Counted from the first letter of the stretch, positions 1 to 10,105 are shown. The stretch is DNA of 64,000 bases from CAVZTA01 sp963778025 (GCA_963778025.1 CAVZTA010000015.1:1-64000); one strand, 5' to 3'. A program made the numbers and translations. Notes: generated by a model from the sequence alone, not told the origin.

Positions 1-264
1 TTCCGGAACGTGGAGTTGATGACGCAGAAGCCGATGTCGACCCGTGGGACGACCGCCGCGACGGCGGTCTGGATGGTCACGCAGTCGAACGCCGGTCCTT
101 CCGGGTCCCACTTCGCGAGGACGTGTTCACCCGTCCACAGCGAGTCGAAGCCCAGGCGCTCGCCCAGCCGCGCGATCTCGAGGATGCGGGCCCAGGCGTC
201 GGCCGGCCGCTCAGCCCTCGAACTCGTTGAAGTAGCCCTGCGGCAGCAGCAGCCCGACCTTCAT
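1..264 (-). CDS. LLM-class F420-dependent oxidoreductase, N-terminal part
   Basis: Probable luciferase-like TIM-barrel oxidoreductase that would use coenzyme F420 or a flavin. The reading starts MKVGLLLPQGYF, and after a frameshift near position 215 continues with WARILEIARLGERLGFDSLW and GEHVLAKWDPEGPAFD. The pattern 'E-x-LGFDSLW-x-GEH' is typical of the LLM family N-terminus (beta strand 1 plus the first helix). The gene is cut by the window start, so most of the barrel is missing. Its ATG overlaps the stop codon of the upstream amidohydrolase (ATGA at 261-264), so the two are probably co-translated. The F420 preference is a family-level inference; no cofactor residues are visible in this fragment. 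Confidence 0.7.
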
Positions 265-1573
265 CGCATCACTCCGCCGCGAGGCGCCGGACGCGCCGCC
301 CGGCCAGGAACACGTCGAGCGGGCGGCCGAGGAGGTTGAGGTGCCGCGACCGGGTCGCCGGGCACGACCAGGATGTCCGCATCACGTCCCGGGGCCAGCC
401 GGCCGACGGTCTCGCCGACGGCGATCGCCTCCGCCGCACCCGAGGTTCCCGCGACCAGCGCTTCGGTCGTGGACAGCCCGGCGTCCGTGAGCGCGTGCAT
501 CTCGAGCCAGCCGTTGCCCGCCCGGGAGTACCTCGACGGGCGGAGTCCGAGCCCGCCATCAATCGGACGCCTGCGTCGTGGAGCCGGCGGACCGTGTCGA
601 GCTTCTCGTCGTAGAGCCGCGAGAGCTCCGTGTGCGTCGCGACATCCTCGGCGTCGGCGTCAGCCCGGCGGCCAGATCGTCGCGATACCGCCACAGCCAC
701 GCGCGCAGGTCGTGCATCGTCGGGTTCACCCAGACGCCCGATCCGGCCATCCGCTCGGCGAGGTCGGGCCGCCAGCGGTACGTCCCGTGGCCGGCTCGGC
801 CATGGAGCAGTGGATGACCATGTCGATCCCCGCGTTGAGGACCGCCTCGATCGCGCTGTTCGGGACGGCATGCGCCGCGGTCAGCAGCTCGTGGCGATGC
901 GCCTCGTCGATGAGCGCCTCGAGCTCCGGGGGCGAACGCCGGCAGGAACGGGTGCGACGTCCGGGTGCTGCCGCCTGACGACATGACCTTGATGAAGTCC
1001 GCGCCCTCGGCGACCAGGCGGCGGACCGCCGATCGGACGCCCTCGACCCCGTCGGCCGCACCGCCGAAGTAGTGGAGGTGGCCACCCGTTATCGTGACCG
1101 CGCGCCCGGCGACGACCTATCCGCGGGCCCTCGGTGATGCCCCGCCGATCGCGTCGCGGATGACGAACGCCACCCGACCCATGGAGCCGTTCTCGCGGAT
1201 GGTCGTGACGCCGGATCGCAGCATCGCCTGGGCGTTGACGGCGGCCCGGATACCTGCGCAGCAGGAGCTCGCTCGCCCTGCGCCGCGACGTCGTCGCCGC
1301 GCGTGCCATCCCCGATGCCCGCCAGGTGCGTATGACCGTCGACCAGGCCCGGCAGGACGGCGGCGTCCCGCGTAGTCGTGGGTCGCGGCGCTCGCGCCGT
1401 CCGGGGGCCGCACGTCGGCCCGCCGCCCGATGGCCCGGATTGTTCGAGCCCTCGAGCAGGACGGCCGCGTCCTCGAGTGACGGCGCGCCGGTCCCATCGA
1501 ACAGCCGTGCGGCGGTGAAGTCGAGAACGCACCACTCGTTTGTGTCAACGTCTTCCTCCGTGATCGACCACAT
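261..1573 (-). CDS. Amidohydrolase (imidazolonepropionase-like), multiply frameshifted
   Basis: Metal-dependent hydrolase of the amidohydrolase superfamily. Pieces in all three minus-strand frames join in the right order: FTAARLFDGTG at the N-terminus, the metal motif LPGLVDGHTHLAG (HxH), MLRSGVTTIRENG, EGADFIKVMSSGGS, TAAHAVPNSAIEAVLNAGID, WVNPTMHDLRAWLWRYRDD, VRLMAGSDSA (the distal metal Asp), and finally TTEALVAGTSGAAEAIAV with GRLAPGRDADILVV. The whole reads like a 420-430 residue enzyme broken by at least five frameshifts, so it is either a pseudogene or badly sequenced. The substrate cannot be told. Start codon uncertain: the ATG at 1573 is only 8 nt from the divergent BNR gene, leaving no room for promoters. 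Confidence 0.75.
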
Positions 1574-1581
1574 CGAGAGCC

Positions 1582-2724
1582 ATGTCGTCTACGAGAACCC
1601 GCGAGCCGATGCTGCGCAGCCGGCACGGCTACTTCCCGGGTCTGGTGCAGCTCGCCTCCGGGGAGCTGGTCGCGCTGCTGGTCATCGGCGAGGCGTTCGA
1701 ATCGTCGACCTCACGACCCACGTTGCCTCACTCATCCGACGACGGCCGGACCTGGACGCTGCAAGGACCGCTCCTGGACAAGTCTCGCGACAGTGGCGTT
1801 TGACCAGCGATTTCTCTCAAGCCGCAGGTCCTCCGGGATGGCTCGCTGATCGCGCTGGGCTACCGATTTCATCGCGATGACCCGGAGCAGACTATCGCGA
1901 TCGAGGAGACCGATGGCGCGCTGCCCGGTGACGACATCGTCGCATCCTCGACGGACGACGGACGGACGTGGAGCGCGGCGAGGGTCATCCACGCGGCGCA
2001 CGCCCGAGCTCCTGGAGATCCCGTCGCGCTCGGTGCAGCTCACGTCCGGCGACATCGTCGCGACGGCCGGCCTGTTCACGATGTCCGACGGGTCGCGTCC
2101 GAGCGGCCAGTTCGGGCCACTCCTCCGGAGCACGGATGGCGGCCGGAGCTGGGACGACGGGGTCCCGCGACTTCCGACTCGCCGCAGCACTCCATCGCGG
2201 CGTACGAGTCGCACGTGTGCGAGATGCAGCGCGGCCGCCTCGTCGCGATCTGCTGGGCGTCGACATCGCGGCGGGCCGTTACCTCTCGAATCAGGTGACG
2301 GTGTCGCACGACGACGGGCACACCTGGTCGGCACCCATCGACACGGGCCACCTCGCGGAGTCCTCGAACCTCCTGTACCTGGACGGCGAGCGGCTCCTGA
2401 GCATCGACTGCTACCGCGGCGCCGATGTGGGCTCGTCGTTCGCGAGAAATCGACTTCCCGGCGATCGCTGGACGCCGGTCGCGGAACGCACGATCTGGGG
2501 CGGCTCGATGCCACGGCAGACGCACGACGGGCAGACGGTCTTCGAGTCGCCGACGTCGGACCCGGTTTGGCCAGGGCTCGCTCCTGCGGTCGCGCAGCGG
2601 GGACATCCTGGCCACGCACTGGTGCGTCGTCGACGGCCAGGGCCGGGTCCTGACGCATCGCTTGCGGGTCACGCCGGACTTCGTCACCGTCTCGAGGCGG
2701 CCGGCGGCGCGGCGTTGCGCGTAA
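1582..2724 (+). CDS. BNR/Asp-box repeat (sialidase-like) protein, frameshifted
   Basis: Sialidase-fold beta-propeller protein. Asp-box repeats (S-x-D-x-G-x-T-W) are visible in successive frames: HSSDDGRTWTL near 1735, SSTDDGRTWSAARV near 1950, RSTDGGRSWDDG near 2135 and SHDDGHTWSAP near 2310. The blades between them (PSRSVQLTSGDIVATAGLF, SNLLYLDGERLL, GDILATHWCVVDGQGR) fit an exo-sialidase or BNR-repeat neuraminidase-like protein of about 380 residues. At least three frameshifts break it. There is no signal peptide, so a cytoplasmic role is possible. It lies divergent to an amidohydrolase, which may hint at a catabolic locus. Catalytic Arg and Tyr residues of true sialidases could not be verified, so enzymatic activity is not claimed. 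Confidence 0.65.
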
Positions 2725-2762
2725 TCCACCGTGGACCCCGCCGATCCGAGCGAAGGCGAGAT

Positions 2763-3743
2763 CTACTTGACCGTGACCTGGATCGGCTGTTCACCGCTGC
2801 TGCGACCAGACGTCGTCGGCTCCGTCGAGGGAGTCGTTCGTGAGCCGGTCGACCGCGGGGTCTGGAGTGGTCACGATCCCACCGAGGCCGCGAGGCCGGC
2901 GACGTCGACGGCTCCGCCGTTCGCGGTGGCCGCGATCGTGTCGATGCCGGCCGTGCCCTCGATCTGGACCGCGTCGGCGGCGCCGTCGGAGAAGTCGCTG
3001 CCGGGCTGTTCGCCGAGGTCCGCGCTGACATCGGCCAGGCCGGTGCCAGTCAGATCGTCGATGGTGACGCTATCGGTCCCGTCGAGGGCGTTGACGTCGA
3101 GCGCCTCGATGTCGTTGAGATCCATGACGATGCCACCGAGGTTCCGGGTGAACCGCAGCCGGTGACCCACGCCGTCGCGGCGAAGACCTCGTTGCCGCCT
3201 GATCCGTTGAACACGTGCGTGTCGAAGCCCGGCCCACCATCGACGGTGTGAGCCATCGCCCGGGTCCCACACGAAGGTGTCGTCGCCGGACCCGAGGAAC
3301 ACGGCGTCGGCGCCGCCGTTGCCGTCGACGAAGTCGTTGCCGCGACCGCCGAAGAAGGTCTCGTTGCCGCTGCCGCCGAGGAGGATGTCGTCGCCGCGGC
3401 CCCGGACACGATCGTCCGCTTGGCGGTCGTGAAGGCGCCGTTGGCGGTGTCGAGGAGGACGAAGTCGTTGCCGCGTCCCGCCTGGACAGAAGATCGATCC
3501 GAAGCGGGCGGTGTCGAAGGTGGCGTCGGCCGAGCCATCGGCGTCGATGTCGACGTGCAGCTGGGTGGGGTCCGTTGCGCTCAGGCGGAGCGCGATCCGG
3601 TCGGCGAACGGGCTACCGGTCACGCGGAGCGTGCCGTCGACGACCTTTGCCCGAACGGCGGGCGCCGCACTCACGGCCGGAACGGCGATTGCCGCGGTGA
3701 GTGCCGCCAGGGAGGTCGCCGCCAGCAGTGTCTTTCGTGTCAT
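2763..3743 (-). CDS. Secreted RTX-type calcium-binding repeat protein, frameshifted
   Basis: Exported protein with RTX (hemolysin-type) repeats. It starts with a signal peptide (MTRKTLLAATSLAALTAA, cleavage likely after AVSA), then a beta-rich segment with DIDADGSADATFDTARF, then Gly-Asp repeats: AGRGNDFVLLDTANG, GDDILLGGSGNETFFGGRG, GNGGADAVFLGSGDDTF and GGPGFDTHVFNGSGGNE. A C-terminal module (MDLNDIEALDVNALDG, GTAGIDTIAATANGG, then SLDGADDVW) resembles actinobacterial calcium-binding proteins. At least four frameshifts are needed. After the last one, near 2815, the frame ends SSGEQPIQVTVK at the stop 2763-2765. AGGAG lies 5 nt before the ATG. Ca2+ binding is inferred from the family; no enzymatic domain is seen. 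Confidence 0.7.
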
Positions 3744-4144
3744 CTCGTCTCCTACCGCCATCCGATGTCTCTCATGGGCCGGACGTGGTCGGTGAGGGAT
3801 GACGTGTAGAAGGGGAAACGGGACACCGGTGGCAACCGGATTTCTCAGCGAGTGCCGCCGTCGTGGTCCCGCGGGATGCCCCGTCCCGAGGGAGTCCAGG
3901 CCGGATGTCGACTCCGTAGCGGGGACGTGGATCGACAGCCGCAGCCCTCGAGGAAACGACATGACCGCGTTGTTCCATGACATCTGGGATGACGACGAAC
4001 CCATGATGGAGCGCGCTGCCGAAGCGATCGCGCTACCGCCTGCGGGGTCGCAGGAGGCGGATGGAGGGCCGGAAACGGCGTCGCACCTGCGGCCGACAGG
4101 CGCGGTGCACGCTCCCAGTCCCGAGGCGGCCGGACGCGAGCGCG

Positions 4145-4715
4145 TCACCGCGCTCCTGGCCCGGACTGACCCCGGTGACGTCTCGGCACGTCCTTCCCGG
4201 ACGGTGCCTTCGACAAGGATCCGAAGGGCGACTCCAGGCCGGCCAAGAGCTTGCGTGGCGACCGTTCGAGCGTCTGGATCTCCCGGATGAACCGCTCCGA
4301 CAGCTCCCGATCGCTGACGGAGTTGGCCTCGACGGCGGCATCGACGATCTCGAGACCCGCGAACAGGAACTCCACGGTCAGCCCGCGGCGGTCCTCGGGA
4401 TCGGGCAGCCGCCGCGCAAATCCGCGACGCTCCATCCGACTCCAGCCGGCTGGTCACGCCCGCCGAGGACAGCATCAGCCCGTGACCGAGCCGGGTCGGG
4501 GACAAGCGATGCGGCGGTCCGGCCGTTCGCAGCGCGCTCGGCGTCCCGACCTCTGCACGGCTCAGCCCGAACCGGTCGAAGACGGCTTCCTGCCGCCGCG
4601 CGAGGTGCGGCCCGATCCGCGCCAAGCGTGCGGTCACCTGGAGCGATCCCACGTCCAGGTCGGGGCGGGCGCTGTCCCACTTGGCCAGCAACTTGTCGGT
4701 GAAGTCGTCGGACAT
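4145..4715 (-). CDS. MarR-family transcriptional regulator, frameshifted
   Basis: Winged-helix regulator. The N-terminal frame reads MSDDFTDKLLAKWDSARPD, then ARLARIGPHLARRQEAVFDR, FGLSRAEVGTPSALRTAG and GLMLSSAGVTSRL (recognition helix region). After a frameshift near 4435 it continues MERRGFARRLPDPEDRRG, the beta-wing of MarR proteins with its conserved D-x-R-x-DRRG, then VEFLFAGLEIVDAAVEAN. The C-terminal dimerisation helix is damaged by one or two more indels near 4250-4300, so the end is uncertain. It is divergent from the ECF sigma gene, and a 20-bp palindrome lies between them. The ligand is unknown. The identification as MarR is strong. Confidence 0.75.
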
Positions 4716-4749
4716 TTGCCCAATGGTAATCGCACCTCTGTCGCATGAG

Positions 4750-4769
4750 ATCTATCTCGCGAGAAAGAT
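4750..4769. promoter_or_regulatory. Candidate MarR operator palindrome
   Basis: A 20-bp inverted repeat (arms ATCTATCTCG and CGAGAAAGAT, one mismatch, core TCTCGCGAGA) lies 35 bp upstream of the MarR ATG and 28 bp upstream of the sigma-factor ATG at 4797. MarR proteins commonly bind palindromes of this size in the promoters of their own and the divergent gene. Position and symmetry are seen; binding is inferred. Confidence 0.45.
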
Positions 4770-4796
4770 ATTCGCGTGTAGCTCAGGAGTGAAGCG

Positions 4797-5480
4797 ATGG
4801 CTGCAACCGGGACGCTCGGCGGAGCCCCTCCCACTGTGGATCGATCGGTGCGCGACGCGTGCGCCGACGGATGTTCCTCCGCGAGATAATCGGCGGGTCC
4901 GAAGCGGCCTTCGCCGCCCTCTACGACCGGTACAGCGCCCCGATCTTCGCGACGGCCCAGCAGGCATCACAGGACCGTGGGGTCGCGGCGGAGGTCGTCC
5001 AGGAGACCTTCCTCGCGCTCTGGAACCGGGCCGAGCTCTTCGATCCATCGCGCGGCTCGCTCATCGCCTGGCTGTCCACGATCGCCAGGAACCGGACCGT
5101 CGACCACTACCGCGCCGCACGCCGCCGATCGGTGGCGGCACCGTTCTCCGCCTTCGGTGAAGCGGATGCCACGGACGCGCTCGACCCACTGGCTCGAGCG
5201 GTCCGGCCAGCTCGTCGCCGCCGCGGCGCCCGAGCCCGATCCGGAGGCGGCCTTGTCGTCCAAGGAGACACGCGAAGCGCTCGCCGCCGGTGTGGCGGTC
5301 CTCCGGTCGCCCGAGCGGCAGGTCATCCTCCTCGCCTACCAGGAGGGCCTATCCCAATCGGAGATCGCGGCACGTCTGGGCTGGCCCATCGGGACCGTCA
5401 AGACGAGGATGCGGCGGGCGCATCGCCGACTGCGTGAGCAGCTGGAATCGTCGCTTTCGCCAGAGCCCGGTGCAGGCTGA
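4797..5480 (+). CDS. ECF RNA polymerase sigma factor (SigK-like), frameshifted
   Basis: Extracytoplasmic-function sigma factor. Region 2 reads EAAFAALYDRYSAPIFATAQQ, then VVQETFLALWNRAELFDPSRG and AWLSTIARNRTVDHYRAARR (the -10 recognition helix). A frameshift near 5190 leads to region 4: EALAAGVAVLRSPERQVILL, GLSQSEIAARLGWPIGTVKT and RMRRAHRRLREQLES. A clear Shine-Dalgarno AGGAG (4785-4789) precedes an ATG at 4797, but that frame runs into a stop about 90 nt later; a further indel near 4855 would join it to the GTG-started frame at 4859. The start is therefore put at 4797. No anti-sigma gene follows; the next gene converges. The MarR gene is divergent. Confidence 0.8.
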
Positions 5481-5501
5481 CCCAGCGGCGGTTCCAGAGC
5501 C

Positions 5502-6840
5502 TCACCGCGCAGCGTGGAGCTGGTCGGCGTACGACTCGAGCGCTCGGGCCACCTTGGCCAGCGGCTCCATCAGGGCGAGCGTGCACAGGTCGCCGCACCG
5601 GACGGCGAACGACGCCGCGTCCCGCAGCCGTTCCTCCATGAGTACCCATGCCGCTCGCGATGCGCAGCAGGTAGTCGACCGCGTAGAACAGCTCGAAGCC
5701 GGGGCCAGCGGTGACACCGGGCCGGCCGGTCCGGGCAGCGTCGTGACCATGGTGCCGAGCGGCTTGATCACCGTGTACATCATCCCGACCGACACGTTCG
5801 CCAGGACCTCGAGCTGCTCGGGCGTCTCATCGGTGTTCGCGAAGTAGCGCGACAGCAGCTGCAGCAGGACCTCGTACGCCACGTTCAGCAGGTCCATGGC
5901 GCGCGTCGTCCCGGGATCGGTGATGAGCGGCACGCTGACGCCGGTCGCCTGGGGCCGCACGTTGGCCGCCACGACCGGCCGGGTGGGCTCGAACGCCGGG
6001 TCTGACCGCTTCGCCTCGAGGTAGTCGTCGAGGATCCCGAGCAGGCGCCCGAAATGGGCGTCGCGCCACTCGCCACGTGCGCCCTCGCCCTGCTCGACGA
6101 TCGTGTCGATGGCCTGGCGCGCCGACGCCATGTCGGTGACCGGCACGAGCTCGGGCCACCGGAAGTGCACCTCGGTCGCCTGCGCGCTGGGTGGGCCGAT
6201 GAACAGCCGCTCGGGTCCGAGGCGCTCGGTCAGTCGCTCGAACCCGGCCTGGATGGACCGGTAGAGCTGGCCGATCGTGTCGAACTCCTGCAGGGACGGG
6301 ACGATCCCGTCCTGGTCGTCGTGGGGCAAGGCGCACGGCCTGCTCGATCGCCTCGAATCCCTCGGCGTCCTCCATGGCCATGCCCTCGGGTCGTTCGAGG
6401 AACGCGAAGTGGCGTAACGCCGCTTCGCCGAACGGCGACCGAGCTCGATCCGGACCCCGGCCGGGTAGGCTGTACGCAGGCATCGGGAAGTTCGGGCGCG
6501 CCAGGCGGGGCGCGGCGCCGACGGCTGTCAGCAGGTTCTGGACGAGCGCCAGATGGAGCATCTCCTGCTCGCTGATCGACAGGAGCGTCTCGCGCCAGCG
6601 TCCGGACCGCGTCCAGCTGGTCCGGGCGTCAGCCCCTCATCGACCCGCTGCTTGAGCGAGAACGCCGCGAACAGGTACTGGAGCATGATGAGGTGCTCGA
6701 GCTCCGCCGCCTTGCCGAGCGTGTAGATGAGCGCCTCGCGGTGCTCGATGACCGCCGCCGGCAGGGTCGTCCTTGCCCCGGCGGACCGCCAGGACGCTCG
6801 CCAACGGACCTTGAGGGTCGGTCGATGCGCGCTCGATCAC
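5502..6840 (-). CDS. Ferritin-like domain protein (VioB/iminophenylpyruvate dimer synthase-type), frameshifted
   Basis: Ferritin-like helical bundle protein related to the N-terminal region of VioB-type proteins. In order: EHREALIYTLGKAAELEHL (carboxylate ligands, in a shifted frame near 6720), YLFAAFSLKQRVDEGLTPDQ, EQEMLHLALVQNLLTAVGA and PNFPMPAYSLP, then after a frameshift near 6330 IVPSLQEFDTIGQLYRSIQ, VTDMASARQAIDTIVEQGEG, AHFGRLLGILDDYLEA and TTRAMDLLNVAYEVLLQLLS. Two compensating shifts near 5650-5690 restore FELFYAVDYLLRIASGM before the end. At least four frameshifts. A di-metal centre is likely from the E-x-x-H pairs; the reaction is unknown. Probable GTG start at 6840, just downstream of the UBP zinc-finger gene. 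Confidence 0.65.
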
Positions 6841-6847
6841 GCGACGG

Positions 6848-7145
6848 TCACCGCTCGGCGGTCGGGTAGCCGCGGCGGACCCGGGAGCGTAGAGGCGGTC
6901 GTCGACGTAGCACCATCACCAGTCCTCGTCGGGTTGCGCGGACCGGATCATCGGATGGCCCGTCTCGCGGAAGTGCGCGGTCGCGTGTCGGTCGCGGCTC
7001 TCGTTGCAGCAGCTCGTGACCGGCCGCACGTGAGGCACTGACGCAGGTGCACCCAGACGTCATCGGTCTCGACGCACGACGCACAGACGTCGAGCGGGGG
7101 GTCGACCTGGAGTCTGGGTTCGAAGTGGTCACAGAACAACGTCAC
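6848..7145 (-). CDS. UBP-type zinc finger protein, frameshifted
   Basis: Small zinc-binding protein with a ZnF-UBP fold. It starts GTG at 7145 after GAGAGG with 7 nt spacing: TLFCDHFEPRL, VDPPLDVCASCVETDDVWVH, LRQCLTCGR. A frameshift near 7030 gives SCCNESRDRHATAHFRETGH, PMIRSAQPDEDW, then an in-frame TGA (6916-6918), then WCYVDDRLYAPG. The paired Cys/His ligands and the closing W-x-WCYVD match bacterial ZnF-UBP proteins. These domains bind ubiquitin C-termini in eukaryotes; the bacterial ligand is unknown. The TGA sits where relatives carry a sense codon, so it is a mutation or a base-call error. It overlaps the slipin stop by 17 nt. Confidence 0.65.
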
Positions 7146-8171
7146 GTGACGACCTCTCGGGTGAGCGCAAGCGCCCCCGCGCTCGAGACACTAACACCGA
7201 ACCTTCACGACCTGCCCGCCGCGCGCCGGATGTCAGCCCGACCGCGCTCCCGGACCGGCATCGCCCGGGCTCGTCGACGCGCCCCGCCCCGGGTTCGAGC
7301 GCATTCGCCTCCTCGAGGTAGCCCCGGAACGCGTCGGCCAACTCGGTGAACTCGAGCGGGAAGATGTACTTGGTCGACGGGCTCTGGCCGAGCGCCTTGA
7401 ACGCCTCGAGGTACTGGAGCGCCATCGTCTTCTGATCGATCTGCGACGCCGCCTGGAAGATGCGCTCGAGCGCCAGCGAGAACCCTTCGGCCCGCAGGAT
7501 CGCGGCCTGGCGGTCACCCTCGGCACGCAGGATCTCGGCCTGCTTGGTCCCTTCGGCGACGTTGATCGCGGACTGCCGGCTGCCCTCCGACTCGGTGATG
7601 ACCGCCCGCCGGGTCCGCTCAGCCGAGAGCTGCCGGTTCATCGCGTCCTGGACGTCACGGGGCGGGGTGATCTCGCGATCTCGACCGTCGTGACCTTGCC
7701 GCCCCAGCGCTCGGTCACCTCGTCGAGCTTGACGCGGAGCACCTCGTTGATCTGCTCGCGCTTCGACAGCACGTCGTCGAGGAGGATGTCGCCGACCACC
7801 GCACGGAGCGTCGTCGTGGCGATGTTCTGCAGCGCCCCATTGAAGTTCTGGACCTCGATCACGCTCCGGTACGGGTCGGCGATCCGCCAGTAGATCAGGA
7901 AGTCGATGCTGATCGGCGCGTTGTCCTTGGTGATGCCGGTCTGGCTGGGCACCTCGATGAACTGCTCGCGCAGGTCGACCCGCACGCCGCGCTGGACGAC
8001 CGGCACGACGAACACCCAGCCGGGGCCTTTGACCTCGTTGGGACTCGTCCGACCGAGCGTGAACACCAGCAGCCGCTCGTACTGGTTGACGATCTTGATG
8101 GCCGCGAAGAACACGAACAGCGCGACCAGGACGATGAACAGGACGGCCAGCGCGACCGCGACGATCTCCAT
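7129..8171 (-). CDS. Slipin/stomatin-like SPFH-domain membrane protein
   Basis: Band-7/SPFH scaffold protein of the inner membrane. One N-terminal membrane helix (MEIVAVALAVLFIVLVALFV) is followed by the SPFH domain: IVNQYERLLVFTLGR, GPGWVFVVPVVQRGVRVDL, APISIDFLIYWRIADP, QNIATTTLRAVVGDILLDDV, EVTERWGGKVTTVEI. A frameshift near 7660 leads to the flotillin-like Ala/Glu-rich coiled coil (QLSAERTRRAVITESEGSRQ, then AEGTKQAEILRAEGDRQAAI) and EFTELADAFRGYLEE at the end. The extra C-terminal tail to 7129 probably reflects one more indel. TAGGAG lies 7 nt before the ATG at 8171, supporting a separate start. Slipins pair with NfeD proteins, which lie directly upstream. Confidence 0.85.
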
Positions 8172-8516
8172 CCGGGTGCTCCTACTCTCCGCCGGCGCCG
8201 TCGGCACCGGCTCGGGCGCGACGATCAGGGTGAGTCCGCGCTGGCCCACCACGCGAACGGGACGTCCCTGCTCGATCCGCGCTCCGTCGGTGGACGTCGC
8301 CGTCCACTCCTCCCCGGCGGCCAGGACGACGCCCGACGGGGCCAGGGCCGTCTTGGCCACACCGAGCTCTCCAAGGGCGACCTCCCTGACACCACCGGCT
8401 CCGAATGCGTCCTCGTTCGCTCCGCGTCTGCGGGATGCCGCCCTGACGACCCCGACCACGACGAAGATGACCACCCCCGCGACGATGGCACCGAGCACGA
8501 CCTGGTCGATGGTCAC
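8172..8516 (-). CDS. Short NfeD protein (membrane helix plus OB-fold domain)
   Basis: Truncated-type NfeD (NfeD1b-like) that normally partners with slipin. It begins with GTG at 8516, inside the stop of the long nfeD (GTGA overlap). A membrane helix (VVLGAIVAGVVIFVVVGVV) is followed by the OB-fold domain: ELGVAKTALAPSGVVLAAGE, EWTATSTDGARIEQGRPVRV and VVGQRGLTLIVAPE. As printed, the frame has no stop and runs straight into the slipin, making a fusion. In the neighbouring frame a TAG (8182-8184) occurs at the expected end, overlapping the slipin Shine-Dalgarno, so one indel may hide a normal stop. The OB fold resembles the end of the long NfeD (VRVVGQEGLTLIVEAG). Confidence 0.8.
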
Positions 8517-9995
8517 GAAGCCTCCCCGGTCGAAGCGGTGCCCGCCGATCCCGCCTCGACGATGAGCGTCAGCCCTTCCTGGCCGACGACCCGCACGTGC
8601 GCGCCGGGGGCGATCCCGATCGGGCTGGCCGACCGGGCGGTCCACTCCTCCCCGGCAGCGTAGACCACGCCGAGCGGGGAGAGCGGTGTCTTGACCAGGG
8701 CGTCACTCCCCGCCGGCACGATGTGGCTGCCGCCGGCGCCGTACGTCGCGCCGAACGCGCGGCTCCGCCGGCGGGCCCGCACCACCGTCGCGAGCACCAG
8801 CGTGACGTACACGCCGGTGGCGATCGCCATGCCCAGGATCAACGGCGTGGCGACGGTCACATCCGGGGCCGTCGGACTGCCCGGAGCCGTGTACAGCGTG
8901 AACGCGCCCAGCACGAAGCAGATGAGCCCGCCGATCGCCAGCAGACCATGGCTGGTGACGGTGAACTCGAGGACGAACAGGACGATCGCCAGCAGGATCA
9001 GCAGGAGACCGGCCACGTTGAGCGGCAGGCTGCCGAAGCCGATAAAGGCGAGGACGAGTGCGATCGCACCGACGATGCCGGTCACGAAGTTCGGGCTCTG
9101 GACCTCGAACAGGAGGCCGTAGAACCCGAGCGTCAGGAGGATGAATGCGACGTTCGGGTCGGACAGGAGGTGGATGAACGACTGGAACGGGTTCATCGGC
9201 AGGTCGACGAGGGGCGCATCCGCGATGTCGATGGTCACCGGCTGGGACGCGACCGTGACGACCTGGCCATCCGCCTGTCGGCGCACGTCCTCGATCGACG
9301 TTGCGATGCCGTCGACGGCGCCCAGGCGCACGGCTTCGACGGCCGACGAGCTGACGGCCTTGTCGACGGTCGAGACGGCCCAGTCGACGTTGCGGCCTCG
9401 TGTCTCAGCGACCGACCGGATGTTGGCGATCGCGTCGTTCTTGACCTTCTCGCCGATCGTGCCGGTGAGGTCCTCGCCGCCGGAGCCGACGGGGGATGCC
9501 GCGCCGATGTTCGTGCCCGGCGCCATGTACGCGAGATTGGCCGCCAGCGTGATGAACGTCCCGGCACTGGCTGCACGCCCACCGCTCGGGGCGACCCACA
9601 CGATGGCCGGGACGGGGGCCTCGAGCAGCGCGGACACGATCCGCTGGCGTCGCATCCAGGGAGCCACCGGGGGTGTTCAGCTGCACGATCAGGGCCGGCG
9701 AGGCGTCTTCGGCGGCACGATCGACCGCCGCCTCGATGTAGCCGGCCATGACGTTGTCCACGACCCCGGTCGCGGTGATGACGTAGACCGGCGCGGTCGG
9801 GTCGCCGGCTGCCGCCGGGGACGCGCTCGGACCGCTCGGCGAGGGACTCGGGCTGGGGTCCGCGGCGTCGGTCGGTGGAGCGGAGGTGCCGGCGACGGTC
9901 AGGATCAGCCACGCAGCCCCGGCCGCGAGGCCGAGGCGACCTAGGTGGCGACGGACACGAAGTCCGTGATGTCCTGGTTCGGGTCGTGGCTGCAT
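8513..9995 (-). CDS. nfeD: NfeD-family ClpP-class membrane serine protease
   Basis: Membrane-bound protease thought to cut stomatin-type partners. Order: signal/anchor helix (LAAGAAWLILTVAGTSA), a Pro/Ser linker, then the ClpP-like domain with VYVITATGVVDNVMAGYIEA and LIVQLNTPGGSLDAT. A frameshift near 9655 leads to ALLEAPVPAIVWVAPSGGRA and ASAGTFITLAA, whose Ser is the nucleophile, then NIGAASPVG and GEKVKNDAIANIRSVAETRG, whose Lys is the expected catalytic base. Five membrane helices follow (for example NVAFILLTLGFYGLLFEV, LALVLAFIGFGSL and IALGMAIAT-type segments), then the C-terminal OB fold. It heads the nfeD-nfeD(short)-slipin operon. The Ser-Lys dyad assignment follows the characterised archaeal NfeD. 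Confidence 0.85.
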
Positions 9996-10105
9996 CGACG
10001 GGTCGTCCTGTTCCTCGACCGGATTATCACCCGGTCGTGTCAGGACCTCCGCATGGGTCCCCGACGGGCCGAGTCGCGCATCCGTCGGGCGCCGCCGAAC
10101 GGCGG

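Noticed and set aside
3961..4290. Plus-strand ORF MTALFHDIWDDDEPMMERAA opposite the MarR 3' end
   Set aside because: GAGG upstream is weak, the second half is antisense to marR and turns Arg/Pro-rich, and no family is recognised. A short gene at 3961-4080 cannot be excluded.
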